From contig NZ_QHJQ01000001.1 in the NCBI RefSeq assembly GCF_003185655.1, forward strand, positions 186,001 to 250,000: a stretch of 64,000 bases of DNA. Direction: 5' to 3'. Shown one piece after another: positions 18,703-27,941 of the stretch; position 1 is the first letter of the stretch; the number at the start of each line of letters is the position of its first letter. A program made the translations under genes and the position numbers. The notes beneath the pieces are model-generated. The model ran no database searches, was not told where the DNA came from, and worked only from the letters and a program-made list of their open reading frames with translations. Source of the stretch: Coraliomargarita sinensis. Its GTDB lineage: Bacteria > Verrucomicrobiota > Verrucomicrobiia > Opitutales > Coraliomargaritaceae.

Positions 18703-19093
18703 AATAGTTAACAGATTAAACGGGCATCAAATAATCAGGTCACATAAGTGCAAGGTCGGACTCCACGGGAATCTCTATTTTCTGAAATGAAAATACAGGC
18801 CCGGAAGCGATCGCATGTAGAGTGGACATGCCTGTCCACTTGATTTCGGGAGAGAGATTAATATCCGTTCTGTCGGGACCGACGTGTAACTTAAGCTTAT
18901 CTAACTTAGTCACAGCGCTTTAGCCCCGTGACAGCGCAAAGGCTACCGGTATCGTTCGCCCTGGCGGGCCGCCGGGTGAAGGCGTTTCGTTTAGACTACG
19001 CCCGCTCACAGTCCCGCCAGAGGGGAATGAACGCGAAGTGAATCGGGGTTTGCGGCGTTGACCACAAAGACCCCTTCGCGAAGCCCATGATTC
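18703..19093. other. Gene-free stretch upstream of gnd with inverted repeats
   Basis: Contains a perfect GTAG-headed hairpin (18817-18840) and a longer inverted pair: CGTTCGCCCTGGCGGG at 18953-18968 facing its near complement at 19013-19033. The gnd promoter should lie near 18710-18780. No open reading frame here looks real. Confidence 0.5.
18817..18840 (+). repeat. Perfect hairpin headed by GTAG
   Basis: GTAG (18817-18820), then AGTGGACA-TGCC-TGTCCACT, a perfect 8-bp stem. A sister hairpin without the GTAG head is at 34382-34401 (AATGGACA-GGAA-TGTCCATT). The pattern matches REP architecture. Confidence 0.55.
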
Positions 19094-19123
19094 AAAAAAG
19101 CCTCCCGTTTCGGGGAGGCTTTT
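19094..19123 (-). terminator. Intrinsic terminator after the DUF11 gene
   Basis: GCCTCCC (19100-19106), 6-base loop, GGGAGGC (19113-19119), flanked by AAAAA and TTTT. It sits directly beyond the minus-strand stop at 19128. Confidence 0.9.
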
Positions 19124-19127
19124 GAAT

Positions 19128-20702
19128 TTAGTAAACGTTGGTCGCTTCCTGGCTGATCACCGGATCGGTCAGGAAGTCGGCGCTGAACTCCATGACGGCA
19201 CGACCGGCACCAATGGCGGCACCTTCGGCGGTGATGCTCAGATTGGTATCCTTGCCGGGCTCGAGTGTGGTACGCGGGAAGGTGACGGTCTGTCCGTTAA
19301 TCTTGCCACGGGCATCGCCGGCCACAGCAGTGGGCTTGATCCCTTGGCTGAAGGTGACGGTCACGGTTCCGCTGACCGGCTCAAAGTCGCCCTGGTTCTT
19401 CACCTGCAGGGTGTAGGTGACAGCTTCATTTTCACGGACGGGGTCCTTGCTGTCGGTAATGGAGACCGTGACACCCGGCACAGCCAACCAATCGGTGGTG
19501 ACGGAATCGCTGGCTTCGAGCCCGCTGGCGGTAAGAAGTTTAACCGTATTGGTGGACTTGCCCTTGCGGGTGGCCGCAACCTTGGTGGTGATGAGCTGAC
19601 TCGAACCGGCGGGCAGTTTTGGAATCATCCAACCGATGGCATTTCCGGAAACACGTCCCCCGCCCTTTTCAGCAACGGTGGCTCCCTTGGGCAGAATATC
19701 GGTAATACGCACATTCTGAAGATCGGTGTCGCCGGTATTTTCGATCGTGATCTGGAAGGTTTCCGGTTTGAAGACGTAGGCTTCGGCCGGACCGGACTTA
19801 CGCACGCGGATGCCGGACTGCACCACGGCGATCGGCGAGCTGGCCGCCGGGCTGGACCCGGCACTGCCGCCACCGTCCGGGCCACTGCCATCATAGCTGG
19901 CCACGGCACGGTTCTGGAAGCTCCCCTGTTTGACGGCCTTCGCGGTGTAGGTAACCGTTTCTGTCTGTCCGGGGGCGAGGTCGCCGATGGACTGGCGAAG
20001 ATTGCTGGTCGGGGTAAACGCATCCGGAAGCGTATCGGTCACGACCACATTACTGGCCACGGCCGAGCCGCTATTGGTCACGGTGACGGTCCAGGTGGCT
20101 TCCTCACCCAGCTCGATAGAGGCCGGGCCTTTCTTGACGACTTCCAGTTTGGGCTGGCCGGAGAAGAAATTCAGGCAGAAGGCATTATCCACGGTCACGG
20201 TGGAGCAGATCGTGTGGTCGCCTTCCCGGGTCGGTTTTACGCTGACCCGGATATTCTGGCTGTCGCCCTTTTTCATGCTGGGGAAATTCCAGCTGGCGTT
20301 GCCGCCGGACAGCGAGGCCGGGGGATTGGCCGAACTGAATTGCACGCCGGCGGGGATCGCTTCGACCACCCGGACATTGTTTACATCGTCCAGAGCCTCA
20401 ATGCGGATCTGGTAGATCAGGTCGCCGCCGACGGAAGCTTCCTGCAGAACCGTCTTGGTGACTTTAATCTGGTTGCTCTTGAAAATGACATCCGAGCTAC
20501 CGGAGCGGTCCGCTTTCGTGGCTTGAACCGGTCGTGTGACTTCGTTGGCCGGGCGCCATTGCGTCGGTGTGGACTGTGGCTGGGCCGGCGTGGTGTAGCC
20601 GGTATCCGCTGAAGTGACCGCGGAGGGTGCGGTCTGGCAGCCGGAATAAAGAAGAGCAAAGAGGCTGAGGCCTGTGGCAACGAGGACGGTGAGAGGTTTC
20701 AT
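19128..20702 (-). CDS. DUF11 repeat lipoprotein
   Basis: 524 residues from the ATG at 20702. The signal peptide MKPLTVLVATGLSLFALLYS ends with the lipobox YSGC. The mature protein holds four immunoglobulin-like DUF11 repeats, seen as recurring blocks such as YQIRIEALDDVNNVRVVEAI, WTVTVTNSGSAVASNVVVTD, FQITIENTGDTDLQNVRITD and YTLQVKNQGDFEPVSGTVTV, each followed by a P or LP turn and LxPG. Similar repeats occur in chlamydial OmcB, also in the PVC superphylum. It is probably an outer-membrane-attached structural or adhesive protein. It is monocistronic, with a terminator right behind it. Confidence 0.85.
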   Translation of the reverse strand: MKPLTVLVATGLSLFALLYSGCQTAPSAVTSADTGYTTPAQPQSTPTQWRPANEVTRPVQATKADRSGSSDVIFKSNQIKVTKTVLQEASVGGDLIYQIRIEALDDVNNVRVVEAIPAGVQFSSANPPASLSGGNASWNFPSMKKGDSQNIRVSVKPTREGDHTICSTVTVDNAFCLNFFSGQPKLEVVKKGPASIELGEEATWTVTVTNSGSAVASNVVVTDTLPDAFTPTSNLRQSIGDLAPGQTETVTYTAKAVKQGSFQNRAVASYDGSGPDGGGSAGSSPAASSPIAVVQSGIRVRKSGPAEAYVFKPETFQITIENTGDTDLQNVRITDILPKGATVAEKGGGRVSGNAIGWMIPKLPAGSSQLITTKVAATRKGKSTNTVKLLTASGLEASDSVTTDWLAVPGVTVSITDSKDPVRENEAVTYTLQVKNQGDFEPVSGTVTVTFSQGIKPTAVAGDARGKINGQTVTFPRTTLEPGKDTNLSITAEGAAIGAGRAVMEFSADFLTDPVISQEATNVY

Positions 20703-20765
20703 GTTTTCTTTTCTAACGGCTGGCAGGCGCATGTAAAGAATTCGCTGTGTTACGGATATGTGCCC

Positions 20766-21046
20766 GTAGAAGCTGCGCTCTTGTCTCGGCGTAGTTTTCC
20801 GGAGACGGATGCGCATGCCAGTCAACGAACAAGAACCTACGGCGTTTCAGCTCCAGTCGTCGGGGTGATTCATCCTCCGACTGGATGGGCGAATGACATT
20901 TCGTAGGCGCTGGCGGAGCCGCAAGGAATAGGGCGAGCGCGTGGGCTATCGAAGCTAAAACCACGCACGGTCGGGCGATGAATCACCGCGACGACGAATA
21001 GGCGATTATCCGAATCAAGTCTGGCCTGCGCAAGCGCAGCCTCTAC
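20766..21046. repeat. REPIN, family A (long plus-strand unit and short minus-strand unit)
   Basis: Left unit from GTAG at 20766 to about 20820: long form with TGCGC ... GCGCA outer stem and an inner GTCTC...GAGAC hairpin. Right unit 21023-21046 in the opposite direction: GTAG, a short spacer, then TGCGC-TT-GCGCA. GTAG ends point outward. Confidence 0.8.
20856..20995. repeat. Inverted-repeat element, family B
   Basis: Unit GTCGTCGGGGTGATTCATC... (20856-20881) faces its inverse (20970-20995). Each 26-mer can itself fold. The same arrangement with almost the same spacing occurs at 32361-32505. This copy sits inside a family A pair. Confidence 0.75.
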
Positions 21047-21055
21047 GGTAACTGT

Positions 21056-21793
21056 ATGTTCGGCACGCTTGGCAGGCAATTGGTAGCGCCCTTTCTTGAG
21101 GTCTTTTTTCCACGAAGTTGTGTCGGCTGTGGCGATGCGGTGGAAGATTCCGCTCACGAACACCTCTGCCGAAACTGCTCCCGCGAGCTCTTTCTGGTGG
21201 CCCCGCCCAACTGCAGGGTCTGCGGCTATCCCTTTCACGGTATTCTGGCCGGACCGCAGGCCTGCCCGCATTGCGCCGAACTGGACCCTGTATTCGACGA
21301 GGGAAAAACCTTGTTTCTGGCCAAAGGGCCGGGCCGTGCGCTGGTGCACGAGTTGAAGTATCAGAGTGGATTCTACATTCTGCGTGATATCGAGCGCATG
21401 GCCCGAGACGCGCAGAACTATCTCGACTACCTGGCGGATGCGGTGCTGGTCCCGGTGCCGCTGCACCCGGATAAGCTGCGTGAGCGCGGTTACAACCAAA
21501 GTGAGCGAATCGCAGACGCCCTGAGCCGGGCGACGGGAGGGCACAGCCCTTGTGAGAGGCTGCTCCAACGCATAAAATATACCCTGACGCAGACCCGGCT
21601 CAACCGGGAGGACCGTCACCGGAACGTAAAAAATGCCTTTGCCTTGGTCGAGGATGCAGTTGTAATCCCCGACCAACAATACATCCTCGTCGACGACGTG
21701 TTCACCACGGGGTCGACGCTCAACGCCTGTGCCGAAGCTCTGCGCAAAGCAGGTGCCGAGCACATCAAAGTGGCCACCCTCGGTCACGGATAG
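21056..21793 (+). CDS. comF: ComF family phosphoribosyltransferase-like protein
   Basis: 245 residues. The N-terminal double zinc ribbon shows paired cysteines: [22 protein letters not shown] and CPHCAE. The C-terminal type I phosphoribosyltransferase domain has [20 protein letters not shown] and the PRPP loop [13 protein letters not shown]. ComF proteins take part in handling DNA taken up by competent cells; the enzymatic reaction is unsettled. The ATG at 21056 is the first in frame. No other competence gene is in the window. Confidence 0.93.
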   Translation: MFGTLGRQLVAPFLEVFFPRSCVGCGDAVEDSAHEHLCRNCSRELFLVAPPNCRVCGYPFHGILAGPQACPHCAELDPVFDEGKTLFLAKGPGRALVHELKYQSGFYILRDIERMARDAQNYLDYLADAVLVPVPLHPDKLRERGYNQSERIADALSRATGGHSPCERLLQRIKYTLTQTRLNREDRHRNVKNAFALVEDAVVIPDQQYILVDDVFTTGSTLNACAEALRKAGAEHIKVATLGHG

Positions 21794-21956
21794 GCGGCCC
21801 GCCGGGCCGCAGTTTGCAGTTAACAGTTCTCCAGTTATGTTTCACCTCTAACATCTTGACCTTCACAGCTCGAAGAGCGATGGACGTTCCCACCTTCAAA
21901 CTTTTAACCTTTTACATCACGCCGTAGTCCCAGCGGGCGAAGGCGGACACTCTAAC

Positions 21957-22814
21957 ATGGCACTTTTTGGAAAACCTCAATATTCGACCGTCACGGTAAA
22001 AAAGAAAGACATCCCGAAGGATCTTTGGACGAAATGTCCGAAGACCGGGGAGATTATCTATAATCGCGTCCTGAAGGAAAACCTCATGGTCGTACCCAGC
22101 AGCGGCTACCACTTCCCGCTCGACGGGCGTACGCGCATTGCCTCGTTGCTGGATGAAGGCAGTTTCGAGGAGATGGATAAGGGTGTCAGCTCGCTGGACC
22201 CGCTGGAGTTCAACGCCACCGCATCCTATCCCGAAAAGCTCAAGGCCAGTCAGGCCAAGACCAAGGAGACCGACACGGTTATTTCGGGGATGGGCACCAT
22301 GGGCGGCATGCCGGTCAGCATCGCGGTCATGGATTTTCGCTTCATGGCAGCCAGCCTCGGGTCCGCTGCCGGCGAGAAGCTGACGCGAGCGATCGAGCGC
22401 GGGCTGGAGAAGAAGTGTCCGGTGGTTATCGTGTGTGCGTCCGGGGGTGCCCGTATGCAGGAAGGAATTCTCAGCCTGATGCAGATGGCCAAAACCAGCC
22501 AGGCGCTGGCCCGTTTAAGTGAGGCGGGGCTCCCCTACATCGCGATTTTGACCAACCCGACCATGGCGGGGGTGATGGCCAGTTTCGCTTCCTTGGGTGA
22601 TGTCATTATCGCGGAGCCGGAAGCCCTGATCGGTTTTGCCGGCCCACGAGTGATCAAGGAAACGACGCAACAGGATCTCCCCGCGGGTTTCCAGACTTCC
22701 GAGTTCCTCCTCGACCGCGGCTTGATCGACATGATTGTCTCGCGCGGCGAGATGCGTGACCGTTTGATCAGTCTGCTCAAGGCTTTTGGCAAAAATACCG
22801 CCAAGACGGCCTAA
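21957..22814 (+). CDS. accD: Acetyl-CoA carboxylase carboxyltransferase beta subunit, zinc ribbon degenerate
   Basis: 285 residues. AccD with AccA transfers carboxyl from biotin to acetyl-CoA, the first step of fatty acid synthesis. The crotonase-like core is intact: [40 protein letters not shown] and [20 protein letters not shown]. The N-terminal region aligns with the zinc ribbon, but only the first of four cysteines remains (KCPKTGE; then VVPSSGYHF where CxxC is expected). Zinc binding of the usual kind is therefore unlikely. A separate accA is not in the window. Confidence 0.93.
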   Translation: MALFGKPQYSTVTVKKKDIPKDLWTKCPKTGEIIYNRVLKENLMVVPSSGYHFPLDGRTRIASLLDEGSFEEMDKGVSSLDPLEFNATASYPEKLKASQAKTKETDTVISGMGTMGGMPVSIAVMDFRFMAASLGSAAGEKLTRAIERGLEKKCPVVIVCASGGARMQEGILSLMQMAKTSQALARLSEAGLPYIAILTNPTMAGVMASFASLGDVIIAEPEALIGFAGPRVIKETTQQDLPAGFQTSEFLLDRGLIDMIVSRGEMRDRLISLLKAFGKNTAKTA

Positions 22815-22883
22815 GGGCTCTCGCTTGCGAAGCCCGCGAAAGGGCATTGTTTTGGAAGACTCGGGGCATCGACCGCGTTCGCA

Positions 22884-22905
22884 GGGGCCGCAAGCAGCCC
22901 CCTAC
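22884..22905 (-). repeat. Single degenerate REP unit, family A-like
   Basis: On the minus strand: GTAG followed by GGGGC, a TGCTTGCG loop region and GCCCC. It has no partner. It lies between accD and folC. Confidence 0.45.
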
Positions 22906-22961
22906 GGATGATCGGAATGTCAGGTTAAACCGTTCAAAGATTTTACTTCGATCCCTCTACA

Positions 22962-24341
22962 GTGCAGACTTACAATCAAACGACAGATTACCTCTACGCA
23001 CTCAGAAACCGCGGTTCGAAATACGGGATCGAGCGTATGGTGCGACTGGTGGATGCGCTTGGGCATCCGGAACACCAGTTCCCAGTCATCCACGTCGCCG
23101 GGACCAACGGCAAAGGCTCCGTCTGCGCCATGCTGGAAGCATTGTATCGGTCGAATGGATACAAGACAGGACTCTTCACCTCCCCCCATTTGGTACATTT
23201 GGGAGAACGTGCCCAGGTCAACCGGATGATATTGGATGAGCCCGGGATCGTTCGCTACGTGGAAGAGCTGCGCCCGGTGGCGGCCAAGCTCGGCGAAGAA
23301 GATGACGAGCTGCATCCGACCTTTTTTGAATTCGTGGCCGCCATGGCCTTTCTTCGATTCGCCTCGGAGCAGGTCGGTATTGCCATGATAGAAACCGGTC
23401 TCGGCGGCCGCTTGGACGCCACCAATGTGGTCGATCCGGAGCTGAGCATTATCACCTCGATCAGCTTCGACCACATGGAGATGCTGGGGGATACTCTGAC
23501 CAAGATCGCGACGGAGAAAGCCGGCATCATTAAGCCCGGCAAGCCGGTGCTCATCGGACGCCTGCCCGAGGAAGCCGAGCTCGCTATTCGCAGCGTAGCC
23601 GAGGAACGGGGTTGTCCGTTGTATTCGGTGCGCGACCGCTTTTGTGAAGACGAGTTACCGGAAACGAATCTCGCCGGACAATTCCAGCGCTGGAATGCCG
23701 GCTTGGCGGTGTACGCGACGGAGCTGCTCGCGGAGCGTTTCCCCGCAAGGTCGACGCGTGGCCTGCAGGAGGTCGACTGGGCCGGGCGTTGGCAAAAACT
23801 GGTTCTCGCGGACCAAACCTTGATTCTCGATGCCACGCATAATCCGGAAGGTGCTGCGGCCCTGGCAGAGAACTTAAAGGAATTGACCGCAGCCAACGGG
23901 CAGAAGCCGATCATCGTGGCCGGCACGCTGGGAGAAGAGCGCGGACGTAGCCTGATGAAGTCGGTCGCGCCCTATGCCCGCGAGCTTTATCTGGTGGTGC
24001 CCAAGCAGGACCGGGCGACGCCGACCGTATTCCTGGAAAACTGCCTGCCCAAGGTGCGGGATTACAAAGTGGTTCATAGCACACTCGACCAGCTATTTAC
24101 GGCACCGTCCGTAGAGGCTCCGCTTGCGGATGCCGGTTTGATTGAACCGCAGCACTCCGCGCTTAGACCGGCATCCGCATCCGTCTCCGGAAAACTACGC
24201 CGTGACAAGAGCGGAGCCTCTACGATCGGCCAGCCCGGCGACACGATCGTGGTCACCGGTTCGATCTACCTGATCGGTGAAGTGCTGGAGCGGTTGGAGG
24301 GCAAGGCACAAAACGGCAGCGGCTTGCAAGATAAGGTTTGA
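22962..24341 (+). CDS. folC: Bifunctional folylpolyglutamate synthase/dihydrofolate synthase with in-frame REPIN
   Basis: 459 residues, start GTG at 22962. The enzyme adds glutamate to dihydropteroate and to folates. The Mur-ligase-type P-loop is [11 protein letters not shown] (46-56); the omega loop and [19 protein letters not shown], and SFDHMEMLG follow, then DATHNPEGA in the C-terminal domain. The protein is some 35 residues longer than usual. The excess (about residues 384-421) is exactly the product of a complete family A REPIN (24111-24223), read through in frame. It falls just before the last core strand [16 protein letters not shown]. The insertion probably forms a surface loop. The gene is followed by a sodium/proton-type antiporter. 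Confidence 0.93.
   Translation: MQTYNQTTDYLYALRNRGSKYGIERMVRLVDALGHPEHQFPVIHVAGTNGKGSVCAMLEALYRSNGYKTGLFTSPHLVHLGERAQVNRMILDEPGIVRYVEELRPVAAKLGEEDDELHPTFFEFVAAMAFLRFASEQVGIAMIETGLGGRLDATNVVDPELSIITSISFDHMEMLGDTLTKIATEKAGIIKPGKPVLIGRLPEEAELAIRSVAEERGCPLYSVRDRFCEDELPETNLAGQFQRWNAGLAVYATELLAERFPARSTRGLQEVDWAGRWQKLVLADQTLILDATHNPEGAAALAENLKELTAANGQKPIIVAGTLGEERGRSLMKSVAPYARELYLVVPKQDRATPTVFLENCLPKVRDYKVVHSTLDQLFTAPSVEAPLADAGLIEPQHSALRPASASVSGKLRRDKSGASTIGQPGDTIVVTGSIYLIGEVLERLEGKAQNGSGLQDKV
24111..24223. repeat. REPIN, family A, inside folC
   Basis: Left short unit: GTAG at 24111, then TCCGC-TT-GCGGA. Right long unit ends with CTAC at 24220-24223, with the same TCCGC/GCGGA stem and the inner GTCTC hairpin. 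GTAG ends outward; total 113 bp. Both units share the variant stem, as expected if the pair moved as a whole. Confidence 0.85.
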
Positions 24342-24344
24342 TCG

Positions 24345-24402
24345 AATAGCGCGGCATAACGCTTCGGCGTTGCCTTGCTTGCTGAGCTTGCTCTATTCGT
24401 TG
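24345..24402. other. Nested hairpin between folC and antiporter gene
   Basis: An outer pair CGAATAG ... CTATTCG encloses GGCA-AACGC-TTCG-GCGTT-GCC. A related outer pair GAATAGC ... GCTATTC occurs at 32262-32288. It may act as an attenuator or be another repeat family. Confidence 0.4.
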
Positions 24403-24410
24403 GGAATACG

Positions 24411-26060
24411 ATGCACGGCTCCGAATATACGCTCCTCTTAGATCTAGGTTTCATCGTAGTCGGGGCGGCGGCCTTTGCTTTTCTGGGTAAGCTGGTACGG
24501 ATGCCCTCCATTGTGGCTTACATTCTGGCGGGTATTTTTCTGGGCCCGGTACTGGGACTGGTGGAAATCGACCACTCTCTGGAGCTGATTTCCGAGTTAG
24601 GCATCGCCCTGCTCCTCTTTTTGGTGGGGCTTGAGCTCAGCTTGCAAAAGATCAAGGACCTGGGCGGAGTTGGTCTGGCCCTTGGCGGGTTACAAGTCAC
24701 CTTCACCGCTCTGGGTGGGTTTGCCGTCGCCACTCTCCTGGGCTTCGCTCCGGTGGAAGCGGTGTTTCTGGCGGCGACGGTGACCTTCAGCAGTACGGTG
24801 GTGGTGATCAAGCTGCTTGACCAGAAGGGAGCGATGAGTCGCCTCTATGCCAGGATCTCGGTCGCGCTCTTTCTGGCGCAGGACATCGTGGTGATTGTGG
24901 CGCTCACCATCCTCAGTGGGCTGGGTGGAGGCGGCGATCTGGAGCTCATGTCGGTTGCGAAAAACCTCGGGCTCGCTTTCGGCGGGATGTTGGTCCTCCT
25001 GTTGGTTTCCCTGCTGGCCGCACGTTATGCCCTGCCCAAGCCCTTTGCCTGGGCGGCGCGTTCCCCCGATACGGTTTTCATCTGGGCGCTTTGCTGGTGT
25101 TTCCTTGTGGTGTTGCTGGCGCATGTTTTCCACCTCTCGGTGGAGATCGGCGCTTTCCTTGCCGGGATTGCGATTGCCCAGCTGCCCATTCACGAAGATC
25201 TGCATCGCCGCCTGCACCCCTTGATGTCCCTCTTCATCGCGGTCTTTCTTGTCACCCTCGGTATCAAAATGGACCTGTCCGGCCTCGGGGCTATTCTGCC
25301 GTATGCGCTGGCGCTGAGTGCTTTTGTACTGCTCATCAAACCTGTGATTGTCTTTTTCATTCTGTCCCGAATGCGCTTCAGTGAGTACACCGCATTTCAG
25401 ACTGCGGTGGCGACGGGCCAGGTCAGTGAATTTGCCTTTATCCTCCTGGCTTTGGGGGTGGCCAGTGGCCTGGTCGAAGGCACGGTGGCCTCGCTGGGCG
25501 GACTGACCGGCCTGATCACGATTGGTATTTCTTCCTACCTGATCATTTACAGCGAAGCGCTCTACGCGTTTTTCCGGCGCTTCAGGCTGTTGGCGCTTTT
25601 CCGGGCCAAACAGGAGCCGGACCATGAAGTGATTCGCAAGAACGAGGGGCATATCATTGTGGTGGGCATGAATGCGCTGGGGCGTGAGCTTGTGAAACAA
25701 CTTTCCCTGCGGGCCGAACGGGTCATGGCGATCGACACCGACCCAAAGAAGCTCGAAGGTCTCGGCGCGGCCGACACGGTGATCGGTAGTGTGGAATACG
25801 AAACCGTGATCGAGGAAATCGGATTGCGCCGGGCCAAGCTCGTTATCTCCGCCCTGCAGATCGAGGATACCAATCACCTGCTGGCCTACCGTTGCCGGAC
25901 CATGCGGGTGCCTTGCGCGATACACGCCTTTGATGTGTCGGTGGTGGAAGACCTGCTCGATTTGGACACAGCCTATCTGCTGATGCCGAATGTGGACGGC
26001 GTGGTCGAGCAACGAGAAATTATGGAGCGCGAAGGCATCGTGAGAGCGGGGAACAGTTAA
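24411..26060 (+). CDS. CPA2 family cation:proton antiporter with TrkA-N (RCK) domain
   Basis: 549 residues from the ATG at 24411. About 12 transmembrane helices form the Na_H_exchanger domain (residues 10-380), with [20 protein letters not shown] and [12 protein letters not shown] typical of KefB/YbaL-type transporters. The C-terminal RCK domain begins at [18 protein letters not shown] and binds NAD(H) or nucleotides to gate transport. The likely role is potassium or sodium efflux in exchange for protons at the inner membrane. A second, different CPA2 antiporter follows after 32 bp, suggesting one operon. Confidence 0.9.
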   Translation: MHGSEYTLLLDLGFIVVGAAAFAFLGKLVRMPSIVAYILAGIFLGPVLGLVEIDHSLELISELGIALLLFLVGLELSLQKIKDLGGVGLALGGLQVTFTALGGFAVATLLGFAPVEAVFLAATVTFSSTVVVIKLLDQKGAMSRLYARISVALFLAQDIVVIVALTILSGLGGGGDLELMSVAKNLGLAFGGMLVLLLVSLLAARYALPKPFAWAARSPDTVFIWALCWCFLVVLLAHVFHLSVEIGAFLAGIAIAQLPIHEDLHRRLHPLMSLFIAVFLVTLGIKMDLSGLGAILPYALALSAFVLLIKPVIVFFILSRMRFSEYTAFQTAVATGQVSEFAFILLALGVASGLVEGTVASLGGLTGLITIGISSYLIIYSEALYAFFRRFRLLALFRAKQEPDHEVIRKNEGHIIVVGMNALGRELVKQLSLRAERVMAIDTDPKKLEGLGAADTVIGSVEYETVIEEIGLRRAKLVISALQIEDTNHLLAYRCRTMRVPCAIHAFDVSVVEDLLDLDTAYLLMPNVDGVVEQREIMEREGIVRAGNS

Positions 26061-26092
26061 TTTTGAATGAGGGGGAGTTTTAGATACGGGTC

Positions 26093-27697
26093 ATGACAAG
26101 CTTTGCCATACTCCTGCTGGCGGCAGCGATTGCCTTTGGGCTGTCCAAGTGGGCACGTCTGCCGGTGATTCCTCTGCTCATGCTTTCGGGTGTCGGCCTG
26201 CGTATGCTGGCGGATGCGGGTGGCGTGGAGGTGCCCCCGGACCTGCTCAGCGAAATGGTGGAGCTGGGTCTGGCCGTGTTGGTCTTCACGGCCGGGGCGG
26301 AGTTGAGCCCGCGCCGGATGCGTGGCCGTACTCGCCCCATCATGATCGTGGCCATTTCGCAGTTTGTCCTGCTGGGTTGTGCGGGCGTGTTGACGGCACT
26401 GGCGCTGGGCTACGATTTGACCGTGGCCTTCTATCTGGGCTGTGCCTTGTCGGCGAGTTCGACACTTGTGGTGGTACGACACCTACAGACGCGGCGGCAG
26501 ATGTTTGAGCCTTACGGCCGTCTCGTGCTGGGCGTCCTACTGCTGCAGGACCTGTTTATCATTCTGATTATGGTGGCGCTGCTCAAGTCACCCGAGGGTC
26601 CGGTGGTCAGTGCGCTAAGCGTAATGAAAGCGGCGGGACTGGGTGTTCTTGCGCTCGGCCTGCACCGTTGGTGTGTGCCCTGGTTGACCAAGCGGGTGAA
26701 ACTGGACGACGAAGAACTGATGCTGGGCTCGCTCAGTATGCTCTTTGCTTTTTCCGGCATGGCTTACCTGCTGGAGCTGCCCTTTCTGGTCGGGGCCCTC
26801 TTCGCGGGCTTTGCCCTCTCCGCTTTTCCCATGAACGGCTTGGTTCGGGGTATGCTGGGCTCGCTCTCCGGTTTTTTCCTCGCGCTTTTCTTTATCAGTG
26901 TCGGCGCTTTTCTGGTCATGCCGACCTGGACGATGGTCGGGCACTGCCTGATTTTTATTCTGGTACTGATCCTGGTCACGGTGGTGCTGGTATCCATTAT
27001 CGCGGAGGCGGTCGGCTACTCCACCCGCGCCGCCATCGAAACCGGAGTCCTGCTCTCCCAGACCAGCGAGTTTTCCCTGCTGCTGGCCCTGATTGGGGTG
27101 GCTTCGGGGCAGATCGGCCCCGAGCTCTTCTCCATGATTGCGCTGATTACGGTCAGCACGATGACCCTGACGCCCTTCATCTCCCGCGACCAAGTTGCTT
27201 GGAGCCTCATGAAACTGCACCCTAGATACCGTAGAGGGGAGCAGGATTGTGAGGCGCTGAGTCAACACGCGGTCTTGCTCGGCTACGGACGTGCCGGGGC
27301 GCGCCTGGTCAAATACTTTCAGGCCAACAAAATTCCCATGATCGTGGTGGACGACGACGCGGCGGTCATCCGCAGGCTGATCGCCCGGGGCATTCCCTGT
27401 ATTCAGGGGGATGGTTCGGATATCCGGACGCTCAAGCAGGCCCATTGCCGCGATGCCCGCGTGGTGGTGTGTTCCATGCGTCGTTTGCGGGACGCGGAAG
27501 AGGCGCTGCTCTATCTCAAAGGCACGCAAGCCAAGGTTCTGGTGCGGACCTTTGAGCCGGAAGAAGTCGCTTTCGTGGAAGAGGCCGGCGGTTATGCCGT
27601 GCAGACGGTGCGCGCGTCGACGAAGATCTTTCTCAATTGGTTCGAAGAGAATTTGCCGGCTGCGCCGGAAAGCGAGGCACCAAGTCAGGGGGTTTGA
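26093..27697 (+). CDS. Second CPA2 family antiporter with TrkA-N domain
   Basis: 534 residues. The transporter domain spans residues 1-380 ([53 protein letters not shown]). The RCK domain starts at [20 protein letters not shown] and includes [20 protein letters not shown]. Overall similarity to the upstream antiporter is low, so this is not a recent duplication. The pair may form a hetero-complex or serve different ions (inference). Confidence 0.88.
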   Translation: MTSFAILLLAAAIAFGLSKWARLPVIPLLMLSGVGLRMLADAGGVEVPPDLLSEMVELGLAVLVFTAGAELSPRRMRGRTRPIMIVAISQFVLLGCAGVLTALALGYDLTVAFYLGCALSASSTLVVVRHLQTRRQMFEPYGRLVLGVLLLQDLFIILIMVALLKSPEGPVVSALSVMKAAGLGVLALGLHRWCVPWLTKRVKLDDEELMLGSLSMLFAFSGMAYLLELPFLVGALFAGFALSAFPMNGLVRGMLGSLSGFFLALFFISVGAFLVMPTWTMVGHCLIFILVLILVTVVLVSIIAEAVGYSTRAAIETGVLLSQTSEFSLLLALIGVASGQIGPELFSMIALITVSTMTLTPFISRDQVAWSLMKLHPRYRRGEQDCEALSQHAVLLGYGRAGARLVKYFQANKIPMIVVDDDAAVIRRLIARGIPCIQGDGSDIRTLKQAHCRDARVVVCSMRRLRDAEEALLYLKGTQAKVLVRTFEPEEVAFVEEAGGYAVQTVRASTKIFLNWFEENLPAAPESEAPSQGV

Positions 27698-27744
27698 GTG
27701 ACTGCAAAGACTGTCGACGAAATTTCCGCCGGAATCAGGCGAAG

Positions 27745-27895
27745 GTAGAGGCTGCGCTTGTACACGCCAGTCTGCGCATGGGAAAAGCCTGCAAAGAAAT
27801 TTTTTGATGCCCCGTTCAGTCAATGCCGGGCACCAGACTGCCAGGAATAGAGAACCACTGAAGCGTATTCTGGCATCCGCACCCGGAGCCTTTAC
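27745..27895. repeat. Degenerate REPIN, family A
   Basis: Left: GTAG at 27745 then AGGCTGCGCTTG with a disrupted second stem arm. Right: the inverse of a short unit ending near 27895 with one change in the GTAG head. It fills most of the gap between the antiporter gene and convergent carA. Confidence 0.55.
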
Positions 27896-27941
27896 GAAAT
27901 AAACGACAGGCAGGACGCCTGTTTTACGTGGGAACACTGCC

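Larger units (their letters stand above)
20703..21055. other. Divergent intergenic region occupied by nested repeats
   Basis: Between the DUF11 gene and comF. Nearly all of it is taken by a family A inverted pair (20766-21046) with a family B inverted pair (20856-20995) nested inside. The promoters of both genes must lie at the edges. I see no gene. Confidence 0.6.

Noticed and set aside
19122..20612. Long open frame opposite to the DUF11 gene
   Set aside because: It has no start context or recognisable domain, while the minus strand has a lipobox and DUF11 repeats. It is an antisense shadow of GC-rich coding sequence.
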